Shown here one piece after another: positions 18,715 to 29,167 of a DNA stretch of 64,000 nucleotides. Source of the DNA: Frischella japonica (GTDB lineage: Bacteria > Pseudomonadota > Gammaproteobacteria > Enterobacterales > Orbaceae); NCBI RefSeq assembly GCF_014489845.1, contig NZ_JABURY010000021.1:62001-126000 (forward strand). Direction: 5' to 3'. The translations under genes and the position numbers were made by a program. The notes below the pieces were generated by a model. That model was not told where the DNA came from, made no database searches, and saw nothing but the letters and a program-made list of their open reading frames with translations. Positions within the stretch are counted from its first letter, which is position 1. Each line of letters starts with the position of its first letter.

Positions 18715-20052
18715 CTAATCAACATGAGATGTTAAATGGTCACCGTCATTTATAATAAACCGCACCTGTTCGCCTTTGCCCGCCTGCGTTACAAATACAC
18801 CGACAGCCGTAATTAGTGTTTCATTATAAAAAATAAGCGGAATACGACTACGCATCCAAGGTGGAATATTCAGTTCTTGCCACAATTTTTTTATTGATCG
18901 AGAACCGTTACGACCAACAATTTGCAATTGCCCATGGGCGGAAAATCTGACACTCACCAGCTCATTCTCATGCGGTAAACGACAATTACCTTGTGCAGAA
19001 TTTGCCGATAATATGCCGACATTATCGGGTAGTATCAATGGATTGGTTAACTGCCAGATTAATTTGTTCACACGCAAATCCTGATAGCGAGGCAACAAAT
19101 AAAGACGATTTTGATAACGACGAATCTGTTTATCCGCCAATAAAAATGTTGGATTACTATCTTCTCTGGCTAAAATAACGGTTTGCCAAATCATGGCTAA
19201 TTGTTTACGACTTGGCATGATAACTTGGCTGCATTTTAGCCACATCCGTAATAAAGCATTACGCTTTACCGCGGAAAAAGATAATAATGGTTGGATGGAC
19301 AAGCTTTTTTGCTTATCTGTTAATTGCGCTAACGTTTCAGCCAGTAACTCATTCAGGAGCTGTTCTTGTTGTTGACAAAGTTCAGCACTACGCACCACCA
19401 TTTGACTGAAATGTGGCCAACGTTGATTAAGTAGTGGCAAAACGTTTAAACGCAGAAAATTGCGATCGTAATGGTCATCTTGATTACTTTCATCTTCTAT
19501 CCATTGCAAATGATACGCTTGAGCATACTGTTCGATCTGGTGGCGACAAATTGTTAATAGAGGACGCAATAACAGATGATCTGCCAACAAACTCTGTTCC
19601 GGCATAGCCGATAATCCAGCTGGACCACTGCCTCGTTTCAATGCTAATAAAAATGTTTCACATTGATCATCGAGATGTTGGGCTGTGCATAAAATCGTTT
19701 GTTGATTAAAATGTTTAGCTATAGCTGCATAACGTGCAGCTCTGGCTTGAGCTTCAATATTACCTTGGTCTAACCGTAGACTCACTTTTTCGACGACACA
19801 AGGTATCTGCCAAAGTTGACACTGCTGCTGGCAATGTTTTGCCCAGTCATCTGCATTGGTACTAATACCATGATGAATATAAATTGCTGTTAATTGCAAT
19901 TCAGGTAATACTTGCTGCTTTAAACGGACTAAAGCATGCACTAAAACGGTAGAATCAATACCACCGCTATAAGCGACTAAAATATCACGATGCTCACCAA
20001 TTCGGTTTAATACTGTATGCTCAATAGCCTGCGTTATAGCTCGTTTTCCCAT
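18715..20052 (-). CDS. tilS: tRNA(Ile)-lysidine synthase
   Basis: TilS attaches lysine to C34 of tRNA-Ile(CAU), switching it to read AUA. It is essential, and more so in AT-rich genomes where AUA is common. The 445-aa protein has the PP-loop ATPase motif SGGIDST at residues 29-35, the conserved HHG...ADDWAKHC and AQHLDDQCETFL segments of the N-type ATPase domain, and C-terminal TilS substrate-binding domains. Length is close to E. coli TilS (432 aa). It begins 27 bp downstream of metC in the same direction, so the two may be co-transcribed. Confidence 0.94.
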   Translation of the reverse strand: MGKRAITQAIEHTVLNRIGEHRDILVAYSGGIDSTVLVHALVRLKQQVLPELQLTAIYIHHGISTNADDWAKHCQQQCQLWQIPCVVEKVSLRLDQGNIEAQARAARYAAIAKHFNQQTILCTAQHLDDQCETFLLALKRGSGPAGLSAMPEQSLLADHLLLRPLLTICRHQIEQYAQAYHLQWIEDESNQDDHYDRNFLRLNVLPLLNQRWPHFSQMVVRSAELCQQQEQLLNELLAETLAQLTDKQKSLSIQPLLSFSAVKRNALLRMWLKCSQVIMPSRKQLAMIWQTVILAREDSNPTFLLADKQIRRYQNRLYLLPRYQDLRVNKLIWQLTNPLILPDNVGILSANSAQGNCRLPHENELVSVRFSAHGQLQIVGRNGSRSIKKLWQELNIPPWMRSRIPLIFYNETLITAVGVFVTQAGKGEQVRFIINDGDHLTSHVD

Positions 20053-20079
20053 AATTGATACTATAAATTAAAAACTGAT

Positions 20080-21309
20080 TTATACTAATGACTGTAACGC
20101 AGTGATTTTATTTTTGTTGGTATTAATGCGATTAAGTCCTGCTTCTAAATCGGCAATCAAATGATCAACATCTTCTAATCCGATATGAATACGAATTAAA
20201 GTTCCGTCGAAATCAACTCCACTAATCGGTCTAATACGAGCAATATCCTCTGGTTGGTTAGCGAGAATTAATGATTCAAATCCGCCCCACGAAAAAGCCA
20301 TTGAAAAATACTTAAATTCATCTAAAAATTCTGCTAACTGAGCTTCGCTCAAGCGCTCTTTTAAAATAAAAGAGAATAATCCACTATGACCAAGAAAATC
20401 TCGTTTAAAAAACTGATGACCTTTACAACTGGCTAAAGCTGGATGATTAACTCGCTCAACTAACGGGTGCTTAGTTAACCATTTAGCCACTTTTAAACTA
20501 CTTTCCTGATGCTGTTTTAAGCGCACAGCTAAGGTTCGTAGTCCACGAGCAGTGATGTAGGCGGTATCTGCATCACACATTTGCCCCATTAAATAACTAC
20601 GTTCACGCAGTTGTGGCCAGCAACGCTCATTTGCTACTGCTGTACCAATCATCGCATCAGAATGACCAACTAAATATTTAGTACCGGCTTGTATTGAAAT
20701 ATCAATATCATGAGCTAATGCTGGAAAAAACACGCCGCCACTCCAGCTATTATCCAGCATAATCACAATTTCTGGATTGATTTTGCGTACCGCTTTCACA
20801 ATAGCTGGAATATCATGGACTTCCATAGTTACTGAGCTTGGTGCTTCAAGGAACACCACTTTGGTATTAGGTTTGATATATTCGGCAATATTCTCGCCAA
20901 CAAGAATAGGAAAATAATCAGTTTTAACCCCTAAGTCAGTTAAAATTTCATTACAAAATTCTTGTGTCGGCTCGTAAGCCCCTTCGGTTAATAAAATGTG
21001 ATCACCCGTTTTAACAAATGCTAAAATGGTATTAGTTATGGCTGCTGCGCCGCATGGATATAAATAACAACCCGCTCCTCCTTCCAATTCACACATTGCT
21101 TCTTGCAAAGCAAAATGCGTTAAAGTACCTCGGCGTCCATAAAATAGTTCATATTGAGTACGTTTTTCGGTAGCTTTTTTTTTGTCCTCAACAGAATCAA
21201 ACACAATTGAAGAAGCGCGTTGTATTACACTATTTACTGCGCCTTGGGTAAAACGTTTGTCACGACCAGCATGTACCAAAGTAGTTTGTACTTCATTTGG
21301 AAATTTCAT
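20080..21309 (-). CDS. metC: Cystathionine beta-lyase
   Basis: MetC cleaves cystathionine to homocysteine, pyruvate and ammonia in methionine synthesis. The 409-aa protein is a Cys/Met-metabolism PLP enzyme. The PLP-binding lysine K211 is in [11 protein letters not shown], with the conserved [16 protein letters not shown] near residue 58 and SWGGFESL near the C-terminus. The tyrosines that distinguish MetC from MetB are consistent with the MetC type. No MetJ box was seen in the 112 bp upstream. It probably leads a metC-tilS transcription unit. Confidence 0.9.
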   Translation of the reverse strand: MKFPNEVQTTLVHAGRDKRFTQGAVNSVIQRASSIVFDSVEDKKKATEKRTQYELFYGRRGTLTHFALQEAMCELEGGAGCYLYPCGAAAITNTILAFVKTGDHILLTEGAYEPTQEFCNEILTDLGVKTDYFPILVGENIAEYIKPNTKVVFLEAPSSVTMEVHDIPAIVKAVRKINPEIVIMLDNSWSGGVFFPALAHDIDISIQAGTKYLVGHSDAMIGTAVANERCWPQLRERSYLMGQMCDADTAYITARGLRTLAVRLKQHQESSLKVAKWLTKHPLVERVNHPALASCKGHQFFKRDFLGHSGLFSFILKERLSEAQLAEFLDEFKYFSMAFSWGGFESLILANQPEDIARIRPISGVDFDGTLIRIHIGLEDVDHLIADLEAGLNRINTNKNKITALQSLV

Positions 21310-21421
21310 AGTGTTTTCTCAATGATTATTATCAATATTCGTTAATTAGCATAACATGTTTTAAAACAACTCTGCAAAATCCTGTTAAAATAATCATAAT
21401 TTTTAATTATCACTTATCAAT

Positions 21422-22063
21422 ATGCGGGAAAACTACGTTTTAGCTCAATTGGCAAATGTTAATCAGTTTGATACTTCAGCGATGTTAGCATCACCATTAA
21501 TTTCACCCCAAGTGATTAACCACGCAAAACAATTACACGGTAAACGCCAAAAACAATTTATTACGTGTCGTTATTTACTAGCCGAATTACTTAATGATCA
21601 TTATGGGATATCTTGTCTACCATTAATTATTATTGGAAACAACCAACGCCCACAGTTTGAAAAAACAAATTTACCCGATTTTAATATCAGTCATAGTGGA
21701 GATTATGTGGCAATAGCTATATGCAGTAATGGGAAAATCGGGATTGATATTGAACAGGATCGACCAAGAAAACAGTATCGCAAAATCGCTGCACAGTTTT
21801 TTTCCGAACATGAAAATACTTGGTTAAATCAACAAGCCGACGGGTTATCTGCATTTTGGCAATTATGGACCTTACGGGAAGCAGCCTTAAAACTATATGC
21901 CAAAAGTGTTTGGCAAATGAAAGAATTACAACTAAATATGCAAAAGAAACAGATTTCCGCCTCTTTTGCCGATAATTTCTATTACCATCATCAACCTTTG
22001 GAACAAATTTATTTATCGATTTGTTGTGAACAGCCAATCACTCAAATATGCCTTAATCAATAA
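21422..22063 (+). CDS. 4'-phosphopantetheinyl transferase superfamily protein (AcpT/Sfp-like)
   Basis: Enzymes of this family transfer 4'-phosphopantetheine from CoA to a serine of acyl- or peptidyl-carrier proteins. The 213-aa product has the metal-binding signature GIDIEQ (D109, E111) and LREAALKLYA (E153, K157), plus the upstream NISHSGDYVAIA motif at 88-99. It resembles the enterobacterial AcpT/YieE type. No carrier-protein or synthase cluster is nearby, so the substrate is unknown. The start lacks a clear Shine-Dalgarno sequence, and an alternative ATG lies at 21482. Confidence 0.82.
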   Translation: MRENYVLAQLANVNQFDTSAMLASPLISPQVINHAKQLHGKRQKQFITCRYLLAELLNDHYGISCLPLIIIGNNQRPQFEKTNLPDFNISHSGDYVAIAICSNGKIGIDIEQDRPRKQYRKIAAQFFSEHENTWLNQQADGLSAFWQLWTLREAALKLYAKSVWQMKELQLNMQKKQISASFADNFYYHHQPLEQIYLSICCEQPITQICLNQ

Positions 22064-22176
22064 AAATCATCTTATCACTGTTAGAAACTTTATCAAAAAT
22101 AAAGCCTCTAACATCTTAATTTAAAAGAAATGTTAATAATATTTTCAACTCAGGCATATCATAATGTATAAATAAC

Positions 22177-22701
22177 CTATGCCTCATGATTATTAGCAAG
22201 TAAACCGGATTCAGACAACATTTGATTAAAATCCTTATCCATAAAAAATAAATCACGTTTATTGTTACCCACTAATTCCAGTTTTTCGACAATAGTTTTA
22301 AAGAGTTTTTCTTCTTCATGCTGTTCAGCAACATACCATTGTAAAAATTGGAACGTTGGATAATCTTTTTGTGTTAACGCATAATCAACCAAATCGTTAA
22401 TCGCTTGACTGATCTTAATCTCATGAGCATAAGCTTTTTTAAATATATCACTTAATGAGGCGTATTCTGTTTCTGGTGCATCAATTTGCCCAACAATAGC
22501 AAATGCACCACAATCTTGTACATAATCAAATAAACGCTGCATATGAGCCATCTCTTCTTTAGCATGATCACGTAAAAAGCGGGCAAAGGTTGAAAAATTT
22601 TGATCATCACACCAAGCGCTCATTTGCAAATAGAGATTGGATGAATAAAATTCAAGATTAAGTTGATTATTGAGTTTTTTTGTCATTTCATTGGTTAACA
22701 T
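22177..22701 (-). CDS. ftnA: Bacterial non-heme ferritin
   Basis: FtnA stores iron as a 24-subunit shell with ferroxidase activity. The 174-aa protein matches E. coli FtnA (165 aa). Ferroxidase ligands E17, E50 and H53 are visible (NLEFYSSN, HAKEEMAHMQ), together with the AHEIKISQAIND and AEQHEEEKLF helices. It has a slightly extended C-terminus. The ATG is followed by the expected four-helix bundle, and GGGAG precedes it on the minus strand (near 22708-22713). It is probably monocistronic. Confidence 0.95.
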   Translation of the reverse strand: MLTNEMTKKLNNQLNLEFYSSNLYLQMSAWCDDQNFSTFARFLRDHAKEEMAHMQRLFDYVQDCGAFAIVGQIDAPETEYASLSDIFKKAYAHEIKISQAINDLVDYALTQKDYPTFQFLQWYVAEQHEEEKLFKTIVEKLELVGNNKRDLFFMDKDFNQMLSESGLLANNHEA

Positions 22702-22850
22702 AATAGGGCTCCCAGATCATTTTAGATTTATATTATTATGGTATCGACATGCTGGCATATTTATTCAGCACTAAAAATAATTGCCATTTCCCTTAATTGA
22801 CTTGTTAGTTTAAGGGCGGTGAGTATATATCGAAATGACAGTAAATAAAA

Positions 22851-23633
22851 TCAAATTAAATAATAGCGTTGAATAACTTGTCGTTTTTCATCAGTTAATT
22901 GGTAATCATTCTCAAGCCAGTGATCGAACGTGTTATAACGTGCTTTTATCGCGTCAAATGCCGCTTGTAAATACAGTGGATTAGCAGCAAAAATCTGCTT
23001 ACGTTTTTCAAGCCACTGTTGATCTAATTTACCTTGATACTTAGCAAAGATCTGATCAATCACGGGAGCTAATAATTTTTCTGACAAAATATAGTCTTGC
23101 ATCACCTGTTCTTCTTCAACGCCTAATGCTAACAGTGTTAATGCGACACCAATGCCGGTGCGATCTTTACCAATAGCACAATGCTGAACAATCGATTTAC
23201 CATTACCATTGACTAATAAATCAACTAATGTTTGATAAGCGGGATTATTAAACGGTAATAACTGATACAATTTAATCATAAAGTCCGCTGGACTATGCTG
23301 TTTTAAATCATTCGTTTCAGTTAATTCTTTAGTCAAGTTGGCGCTGACATCATCACTTAATGGATTAGCTGGAACATTAAAATATTGCACTGAATGCCAA
23401 AGCTTATCTGGCCGATGTTGTGCTTCACCATTATCCCGATAATCTAACACCGCTTTAATCGCTAATTTTTGTTCAATAAAAGCCTGTTCTTCATCTGTAA
23501 TTTGCGAAAAATCACCCGAACGAAAAAGTAATCCTGTCCGAATTTTACGCCCATCTTTGGTTTTAATTCCGCCTAAATCACGGAAATTGATACCATTTTT
23601 AATGGCAACAATATGGGGTGACGATAATGACAT
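22851..23633 (-). CDS. Tyrosine/dual-specificity protein phosphatase (IphP-type)
   Basis: The 260-aa protein carries the cysteine-phosphatase P-loop HCAIGKDRTG with nucleophile C152 and arginine R158. It also has the NFRDLGG motif typical of the bacterial Y_phosphatase3/IphP family and a downstream general-acid loop. A start at 23633 is chosen because GGAGG lies six bases upstream; a longer frame from 23744 has no ribosome site. The family includes enzymes acting on phosphotyrosine, phosphoinositides or phosphorylated sugars. No kinase is nearby, so the substrate is open. No signal peptide is evident, so it is probably cytoplasmic. Confidence 0.83.
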   Translation of the reverse strand: MSLSSPHIVAIKNGINFRDLGGIKTKDGRKIRTGLLFRSGDFSQITDEEQAFIEQKLAIKAVLDYRDNGEAQHRPDKLWHSVQYFNVPANPLSDDVSANLTKELTETNDLKQHSPADFMIKLYQLLPFNNPAYQTLVDLLVNGNGKSIVQHCAIGKDRTGIGVALTLLALGVEEEQVMQDYILSEKLLAPVIDQIFAKYQGKLDQQWLEKRKQIFAANPLYLQAAFDAIKARYNTFDHWLENDYQLTDEKRQVIQRYYLI

Positions 23634-23818
23634 AAATGACCTCCTACCGAAATTAATATGATTGATGTAATTATAACGTAATTTACTAATGCCCCCATCA
23701 ACAAAATTTTTTATGCCATGATTAACGTGGTAACCATGAATCAAAGGTGTATTATTAACTAATTTTGCTAAAATAGTGATATAAAACGCGAATCACTTTC
23801 AATGGAGTAACAAATATC

Positions 23819-25105
23819 ATGGCGACTATGTCGATTTTTCTGTCCCACCAATCTGCCGATGAACAATGGGGTCAATCTGCTTTACTCAGCTATACCGATC
23901 AAGGTATTACTATTCATTGTACAACTAAATCTTATTTAGAAACCATCCAAAAGGCAGGTCGCAAAATCGAAAGCCAAGGCATTTACGATCTTACTTTGGC
24001 TGGCGAAGGATGGGATCTCGAAGCTAACTGGCATTTTTGGCTTGGTTATCGTCATCCTAAAAGCTATCATAAAGCAAAAATTCACTGGTCTAAGCTTAAT
24101 CAAGATGATCAACATGAATTAAACAATCGTTTATCGATCATTGATTGGACCCGTAATACGATTAATCAACCTGCAGAGCAGCAAAGTCCAGTGCAGTTAG
24201 CACAAATGAGTATAGATTTAATCACATCTTTATCAAACAATGTAAAATATAAGCTTATTTGTGGTGAGGCGCTAAAAGCAGATAACTACATGGGCATCTA
24301 TACGGTTGGTAAAGGTTCAGTGCGAGAACCGGTATTATTAGAGCTCGATTATAATCCAACCGGCGATGATAACTTCCCAGTTATGGCTTGTTTAGTCGGT
24401 AAAGGAATTACCTTTGATTCTGGTGGTTATAGCTTAAAACCAACCCAATTTATGGAAACCATGCGCGCAGATATGGGCGGTGCAGCATTAGTAACCGGAG
24501 CTTTAGCCTTAGCCATTAGCCGTGGTTTAACATCACGTATTAAACTCTATTTATGCTGTGCAGATAATTTAGTCAGTGGTGAAGCTTTTAAATTAGGTGA
24601 TATTATTCGTTACCGTAATGGTGTCAGTGTGGAAATCGAAAATACCGATGCTGAAGGTCGTTTAGTGCTGGCTGATGGATTATTATGCGCATGTGATGCA
24701 CATCCTAAATATATTATCGATTGTGCAACATTAACTGGGGCGGCAAAAGTAGCGGTCGGTAACGATTATCATTCATTGCTATCGTTTGATCAGAGCTTCG
24801 CTCAACAACTGTTAACAAGTGCACAATATGAACTTGAACCATTTTGGCAATTACCATTAGCAGAATTTCACCGTTCACAATTTCCATCATCATTTGCTGA
24901 TATTGGTAATTCCGGTTTGCCAAACACTGCTGGCGCGAGCACTGCGGCAGCTTTTTTATCTTATTTTGTAAATAACTATCAGCAAAATTGGTTACATATT
25001 GACTGTTCAGCAACCTTCCGCAAATCAGCAACCGCATTATGGGCAACAGGAGCAACAGGCGTTGGGGTTAGATCATTAGCCAATTTACTAACGCAATTGC
25101 AATAA
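23819..25105 (+). CDS. pepB: Aminopeptidase PepB (peptidase B, M17)
   Basis: PepB is a broad-specificity leucyl-type aminopeptidase of the M17 family, acting in cytoplasmic peptide turnover. The 428-aa protein (E. coli 427) has metal and catalytic residues at the expected places: K195 and D200 in [11 protein letters not shown]277 and E279 in NTDAEGRL. The overall shorter N-terminal domain distinguishes PepB from PepA. It is monocistronic and convergent with argP across a short hairpin. AATGGAGTAAC upstream provides a GGAG ribosome site. Confidence 0.94.
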   Translation: MATMSIFLSHQSADEQWGQSALLSYTDQGITIHCTTKSYLETIQKAGRKIESQGIYDLTLAGEGWDLEANWHFWLGYRHPKSYHKAKIHWSKLNQDDQHELNNRLSIIDWTRNTINQPAEQQSPVQLAQMSIDLITSLSNNVKYKLICGEALKADNYMGIYTVGKGSVREPVLLELDYNPTGDDNFPVMACLVGKGITFDSGGYSLKPTQFMETMRADMGGAALVTGALALAISRGLTSRIKLYLCCADNLVSGEAFKLGDIIRYRNGVSVEIENTDAEGRLVLADGLLCACDAHPKYIIDCATLTGAAKVAVGNDYHSLLSFDQSFAQQLLTSAQYELEPFWQLPLAEFHRSQFPSSFADIGNSGLPNTAGASTAAAFLSYFVNNYQQNWLHIDCSATFRKSATALWATGATGVGVRSLANLLTQLQ

Positions 25106-25153
25106 ATAATACCAATATTAAACTCAACGTTAGTAAATTTAATTGATATAGAT

Positions 25154-25174
25154 GTGGGTCAGATAGTGACCCAC
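25154..25174. terminator. Stem-loop between convergent pepB and argP
   Basis: A perfect 8-bp stem (GTGGGTCA / TGACCCAC) with 5-nt loop lies between the stops of pepB and argP. T tracts are poor on both sides, so termination efficiency is doubtful. Confidence 0.5.
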
Positions 25175-25215
25175 GTAAAACAGAAATGAATTATAGTGTT
25201 GATAATCACCACTTT

Positions 25216-26112
25216 TTAATCTTGTTGCCACAGTACATTCTTAGCATACTGTGTTAAGGTTTCGGAAATATTTTGCATCACACTACTTTCAGGTCCGAAT
25301 CGGTGCCAATATAACATACGACGCTGAAATAACCCTTCTGTTAAATTAATTAATTCACCATTTTTTAATTCATTTTCGACTTGTAGGATTGGTAGCATAC
25401 AACACGCTGCCCCTTGTTTAGCCAGCTGAACAAAAGCTTCTGATGAACTGGTAATATGACATATCACGCTACCTGGTGCCATATTAAAATTTTCATTTAA
25501 AAACATTTGGTGCATATCATCCAAATGATCAAACGCAACCGCTGGCGCTTTCATTAAAGTTGAGCGAGTTACACCATTTGGAAAATACCGCTTAGCAAAG
25601 TCTGGTGAGGCCACAAAAATATAATCTAATGCGCCAAGGCGATCTGATAAACAACCAGGCAAGGGTAATTCTTGAATACTGATCGCTCCAACAACTGTTC
25701 CTAATCGCAATAAATCTAAAGTATGCTCTTCATCTTTAACCTGAATATCAAAACGCAAATTATTTTTATCTAATACCGGTTTTAATGCAGGTAATAGCCA
25801 TGTTGCTAATGAATCAGCATTCACCGCAATAGAAAGCGATAAAGGGGTCGTGGTGTGATCATTATCACCAAGCCATTGTTGTTCTAACAACTCAACTTGA
25901 TGCAATAAACCTAACAGATGCTCACCTTGTTTCGTCGCTTTAGGTGGGATCGTTCTTACTAACAACTGTTGACCGAAAAAACTTTCCAACTGTTTTATAC
26001 GTTGCGATACCGCTGGTTGTGTAATACACAACTTATCAGCCGCGCGTTCAAATCCTCGTTCTTTGATAACGGCATCCAATGCCTGTAATGCTCTATAATC
26101 TGGACGTTTCAT
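25216..26112 (-). CDS. argP: LysR-family regulator ArgP (IciA)
   Basis: ArgP controls arginine/lysine export and other nitrogen genes in E. coli. It was first described as IciA, an inhibitor of in vitro oriC opening. The 298-aa protein (E. coli 297) has the N-terminal LysR helix-turn-helix (about residues 4-60, with [23 protein letters not shown]), followed by the effector domain. It diverges from rpiA, the same neighbourhood as in E. coli (argP-rpiA-serA). No argO exporter is visible nearby, so its targets here are unknown. Confidence 0.93.
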   Translation of the reverse strand: MKRPDYRALQALDAVIKERGFERAADKLCITQPAVSQRIKQLESFFGQQLLVRTIPPKATKQGEHLLGLLHQVELLEQQWLGDNDHTTTPLSLSIAVNADSLATWLLPALKPVLDKNNLRFDIQVKDEEHTLDLLRLGTVVGAISIQELPLPGCLSDRLGALDYIFVASPDFAKRYFPNGVTRSTLMKAPAVAFDHLDDMHQMFLNENFNMAPGSVICHITSSSEAFVQLAKQGAACCMLPILQVENELKNGELINLTEGLFQRRMLYWHRFGPESSVMQNISETLTQYAKNVLWQQD

Positions 26113-26273
26113 GAGTATTATAATAGTTTATTGTTAAATATTGCTGATCAAATTTACGATTTTTTATCAAAATCATAATGATTTTTGCTTCTCAATTGGT
26201 TACTATGCCATATCTTACACAAGATTGCTTATAAAAATTTATTATTTTTCATAATTAATTTAAGGTAATACCA

Positions 26274-26933
26274 ATGACTCAAGACGAATTAAAAAAAGCT
26301 GTCGGGTTTGCCGCATTAAAATTTGTGAAACCTAAAACTATAGTAGGAGTGGGTACAGGCTCCACCGCCGCACATTTTATTGATGCCTTAGCGACGATTA
26401 AAAATGATATTATTGGTGCTGTTTCAAGCTCTGAAGCATCAACCAAAAAATTAATGGAATATGGTATTCGTGTTTTTGACTGTAATGATGTCGATAGTTT
26501 AGATATTTACGTTGACGGTGCTGATGAAATTAATCATCAAATGCAAATGATCAAAGGTGGTGGAGCTGCACTTACGCGCGAAAAAATCATCGCAGCCATT
26601 AGTAAAAAATTTGTCTGTATCGTTGATGAATCAAAAGTGGTTGAAACCTTAGGAAATTTTCCCCTTCCTATTGAAGTTATCCCAATGGCTCGTTCATATG
26701 TAGCTAGAGAAATTTTCAAACTCGGTGCCAAACCGATTTATCGTGATGGCGTGGTAACCGATAATGGCAATGTAATCCTAGACATTCACGACTTTATGAT
26801 ACCAAATGCCATTGAAATGGAACATAAAATCAATAATATTGCTGGTGTGGTTACCGTGGGTTTATTCGCTAACCGAGGGGCCAATATTGCGCTAATAGGT
26901 ACTAAAAGTGGTGTAAAAGAGATTGCATTATAA
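26274..26933 (+). CDS. rpiA: Ribose-5-phosphate isomerase A
   Basis: RpiA interconverts ribose-5-phosphate and ribulose-5-phosphate in the pentose phosphate pathway. The 219-aa protein has the phosphate-binding GTGSTAAHF loop (27-35). Catalytic residues D81, D84, K94 and E103 occupy the same positions as in E. coli RpiA ([18 protein letters not shown]). It is followed 38 bp later by serA, so the two may share a transcript, although E. coli serA has its own promoter. Confidence 0.97.
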   Translation: MTQDELKKAVGFAALKFVKPKTIVGVGTGSTAAHFIDALATIKNDIIGAVSSSEASTKKLMEYGIRVFDCNDVDSLDIYVDGADEINHQMQMIKGGGAALTREKIIAAISKKFVCIVDESKVVETLGNFPLPIEVIPMARSYVAREIFKLGAKPIYRDGVVTDNGNVILDIHDFMIPNAIEMEHKINNIAGVVTVGLFANRGANIALIGTKSGVKEIAL

Positions 26934-26971
26934 TAGCCTGACAAACTCAACAAAATTGTTAAGGAAATAAC

Positions 26972-28213
26972 ATGGTCGTGCAGACATTAAATAAAGACGA
27001 AAATAAATTCTTATTACTGGAAGGCGTTCATCCAAGCGCAATCGAAATTTTAAAAGCATCAGGTTATTCCAATATTGAATACTATAAAGGAGCACTCGAT
27101 GAGCAAGCATTAAAAGAAGCTATTAAAGATGCTCGCTTTGTAGGCGTTCGTTCTCGAACCCAACTGACGGAAGAAATCATCAATTGTGCGCCTAAATTAG
27201 CTGGAATTGGTTGTTTTTGTATTGGTACCAATCAAGTTAATCTTCAGGCAGCGAGTAGAAGAGGAATTCCGGTATTTAATGCACCGTTTTCAAATACCCG
27301 TTCGGTTGCTGAATTAGTTCTAGCTGAAATGATTTTACTGTTAAGACGAGTTCCTGAGGCTAATGCACAAGCACATTTAGGTAAATGGAATAAAATAGCC
27401 ATTGGTTCTCATGAAGCACGGGGTAAACGTTTAGGTATCATTGGTTATGGTCATATCGGTAGCCAACTGAGCGTACTGGCTGAATCATTAGGTATGAAAG
27501 TGTTTTTTTATGATATAGAAACTAAATTACCATTAGGTAACGCTAAACAAATGCCAAGTTTGGCAGCGCTTTTAGCCGAGAGTGACGTAATTTCATTACA
27601 TGTTCCAGAAAATCCGACCACCATAAAAATGATTGGTGAAAAGGAATTTAATATGATGAAACCACGCTCTATTTTGGTTAACGCTTCCCGAGGTAAAGTG
27701 GTAGATATTGATGCATTAGCTAATGCGCTAGCTAGTAAACATATTGGCGGTGCGGCGATTGATGTCTTTCCTAGCGAACCAGCAAGTAATAGTGAACCAT
27801 TCAGCTCTCCTTTGTGTCAATTCGATAATGTTATTATTACACCTCATATTGGCGGATCAACAATTGAGGCACAAGAAAATATTGGCATAGAAGTTGCCAC
27901 CAAATTAGCAAAATATTCTGATTCTGGTTCAACGTTAAGCGCAGTAAATTTCCCTGAAGTTTCTTTGCCGATTCCAAGTAAAGGCGTAAGCCGTTTTATC
28001 AATATCCATAAAAATCAACCTGGTGTATTAACCGCTATCAATACCTTATTTGCAAACCGTGGTTTAAATATTGCTGGTCAGTACTTGCAAACTTCTCCAG
28101 AAGTAGGTTATGTAGTCATTGATATTGATAGTGTTGATTTTACAAGAGCAGAAGATATTTTAACCGAACTAAAACAGGTCACGGGAACGATCAAAGCTAG
28201 ATTATTGTTTTAA
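26972..28213 (+). CDS. serA: D-3-phosphoglycerate dehydrogenase
   Basis: SerA oxidises 3-phosphoglycerate in the first committed step of serine synthesis and is feedback-inhibited by serine through its ACT domain. The 413-aa protein (E. coli 410) has the NAD-binding motif GYGHIGSQ and the catalytic arginine in VNASRGKVVD. The catalytic histidine is in ITPHIGGST, and a C-terminal ACT domain (about 340-413) carries the NQPGVLTAIN loop that binds serine. AAGGAAA upstream of the ATG provides a ribosome site. It is the last gene before a perfect AT-rich inverted repeat. Confidence 0.97.
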   Translation: MVVQTLNKDENKFLLLEGVHPSAIEILKASGYSNIEYYKGALDEQALKEAIKDARFVGVRSRTQLTEEIINCAPKLAGIGCFCIGTNQVNLQAASRRGIPVFNAPFSNTRSVAELVLAEMILLLRRVPEANAQAHLGKWNKIAIGSHEARGKRLGIIGYGHIGSQLSVLAESLGMKVFFYDIETKLPLGNAKQMPSLAALLAESDVISLHVPENPTTIKMIGEKEFNMMKPRSILVNASRGKVVDIDALANALASKHIGGAAIDVFPSEPASNSEPFSSPLCQFDNVIITPHIGGSTIEAQENIGIEVATKLAKYSDSGSTLSAVNFPEVSLPIPSKGVSRFINIHKNQPGVLTAINTLFANRGLNIAGQYLQTSPEVGYVVIDIDSVDFTRAEDILTELKQVTGTIKARLLF

Positions 28214-28241
28214 ATATTGAAGCTAATTAACGAATAACATC

Positions 28242-28279
28242 GATTATATATTTAATTAATCTGCGTTAAATATATAATC
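28242..28279. repeat. Perfect 14-bp AT-rich inverted repeat after serA
   Basis: Arms GATTATATATTTAA and TTAAATATATAATC flank a 10-nt loop between the convergent serA and CHAP genes. There is no T tract; it may act as a bidirectional RNA 3'-end structure. Confidence 0.55.
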
Positions 28280-28340
28280 TGTTATCTGCATCTATAACCT
28301 AACATTTTAATTTATCATCGATTGATTAAAGAATTTTTCA

Positions 28341-28934
28341 TTATTTCGCTTTGCGTAAATAACCCAAAACACGGTAATTATCAATCGTCCATAAGCCATC
28401 TTTAAATATTAATGGATAGGTAGCACGGCTGCTGGCATTAGGGCCTGGATTTTGTTGAACAATTTCAATTTCGTTAGCTGTAACATTACTAATTATGGCA
28501 ACATGACCATATAAGGATTTGCCTAACACAATTATATCTTCTACTTCTGGCTTAGTTGGTGAACCATTATGAAATTGTAATAAATTACGTTTAGCATTTA
28601 TTTGCCCATCAGCAATATCAGAATCAAAAAAATGCTTGGCATGCCCATAACTATCCGGCATTTTATGATTAAAACGCTCATAATAATAACGTTTAATGAA
28701 CTCAACACATTGATATTTTTGACCTAGATTATAACCATCTTTGGTCACATTACGACCGCTAACATTACCGATCTTACCATTATAATAAACATTCACGCCG
28801 TTAAATTGATCGACAATTTGGCCAATTTTGTCTTTATCTTCTAATTGTTCCAAATAAAAATATCGGTAATAGATAAAACAGCTTAATAAACTTAATATTA
28901 AAAAAAATAAAATTTTTTTCCTGTGTTTTAACAT
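28341..28934 (-). CDS. CHAP-domain amidase-like protein, membrane-anchored
   Basis: The 197-aa protein begins with basic residues and one hydrophobic segment (about 8-24), a signal anchor that would place the rest in the periplasm. The remainder is a CHAP (cysteine-histidine amidohydrolase/peptidase) domain with nucleophile C76 in KYQCVEFIKRYY and histidine H144 in LYGHVAII. CHAP domains hydrolyse peptidoglycan amides or glutathionylspermidine. The YQCVEF-RYY spelling is close to the amidase half of glutathionylspermidine synthetase (Gss). The function is unresolved between the two. It sits downstream of, and in the same direction as, the AAA+ operon but 233 bp apart, so co-transcription is uncertain. 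Confidence 0.78.
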   Translation of the reverse strand: MLKHRKKILFFLILSLLSCFIYYRYFYLEQLEDKDKIGQIVDQFNGVNVYYNGKIGNVSGRNVTKDGYNLGQKYQCVEFIKRYYYERFNHKMPDSYGHAKHFFDSDIADGQINAKRNLLQFHNGSPTKPEVEDIIVLGKSLYGHVAIISNVTANEIEIVQQNPGPNASSRATYPLIFKDGLWTIDNYRVLGYLRKAK

Positions 28935-29167
28935 TTGTTATTTTTCATCCGGTTGAGAGATTTATAACTTATTATATTACCCTATCAATACCTTTTATAT
29001 ACTAAAGAATAATATTTTCTCAATGTGTATTCACTATCAAATCAAAATGTCTAACATATTGTTTGATTAGAGAAAACATAGCTAATTCAAAGTCAATAAA
29101 TCAAGATATTAGCGATATCCAACCCTAAAACATTTCTCCGATTTAGGATTGGATCGTTTTAATAAAT

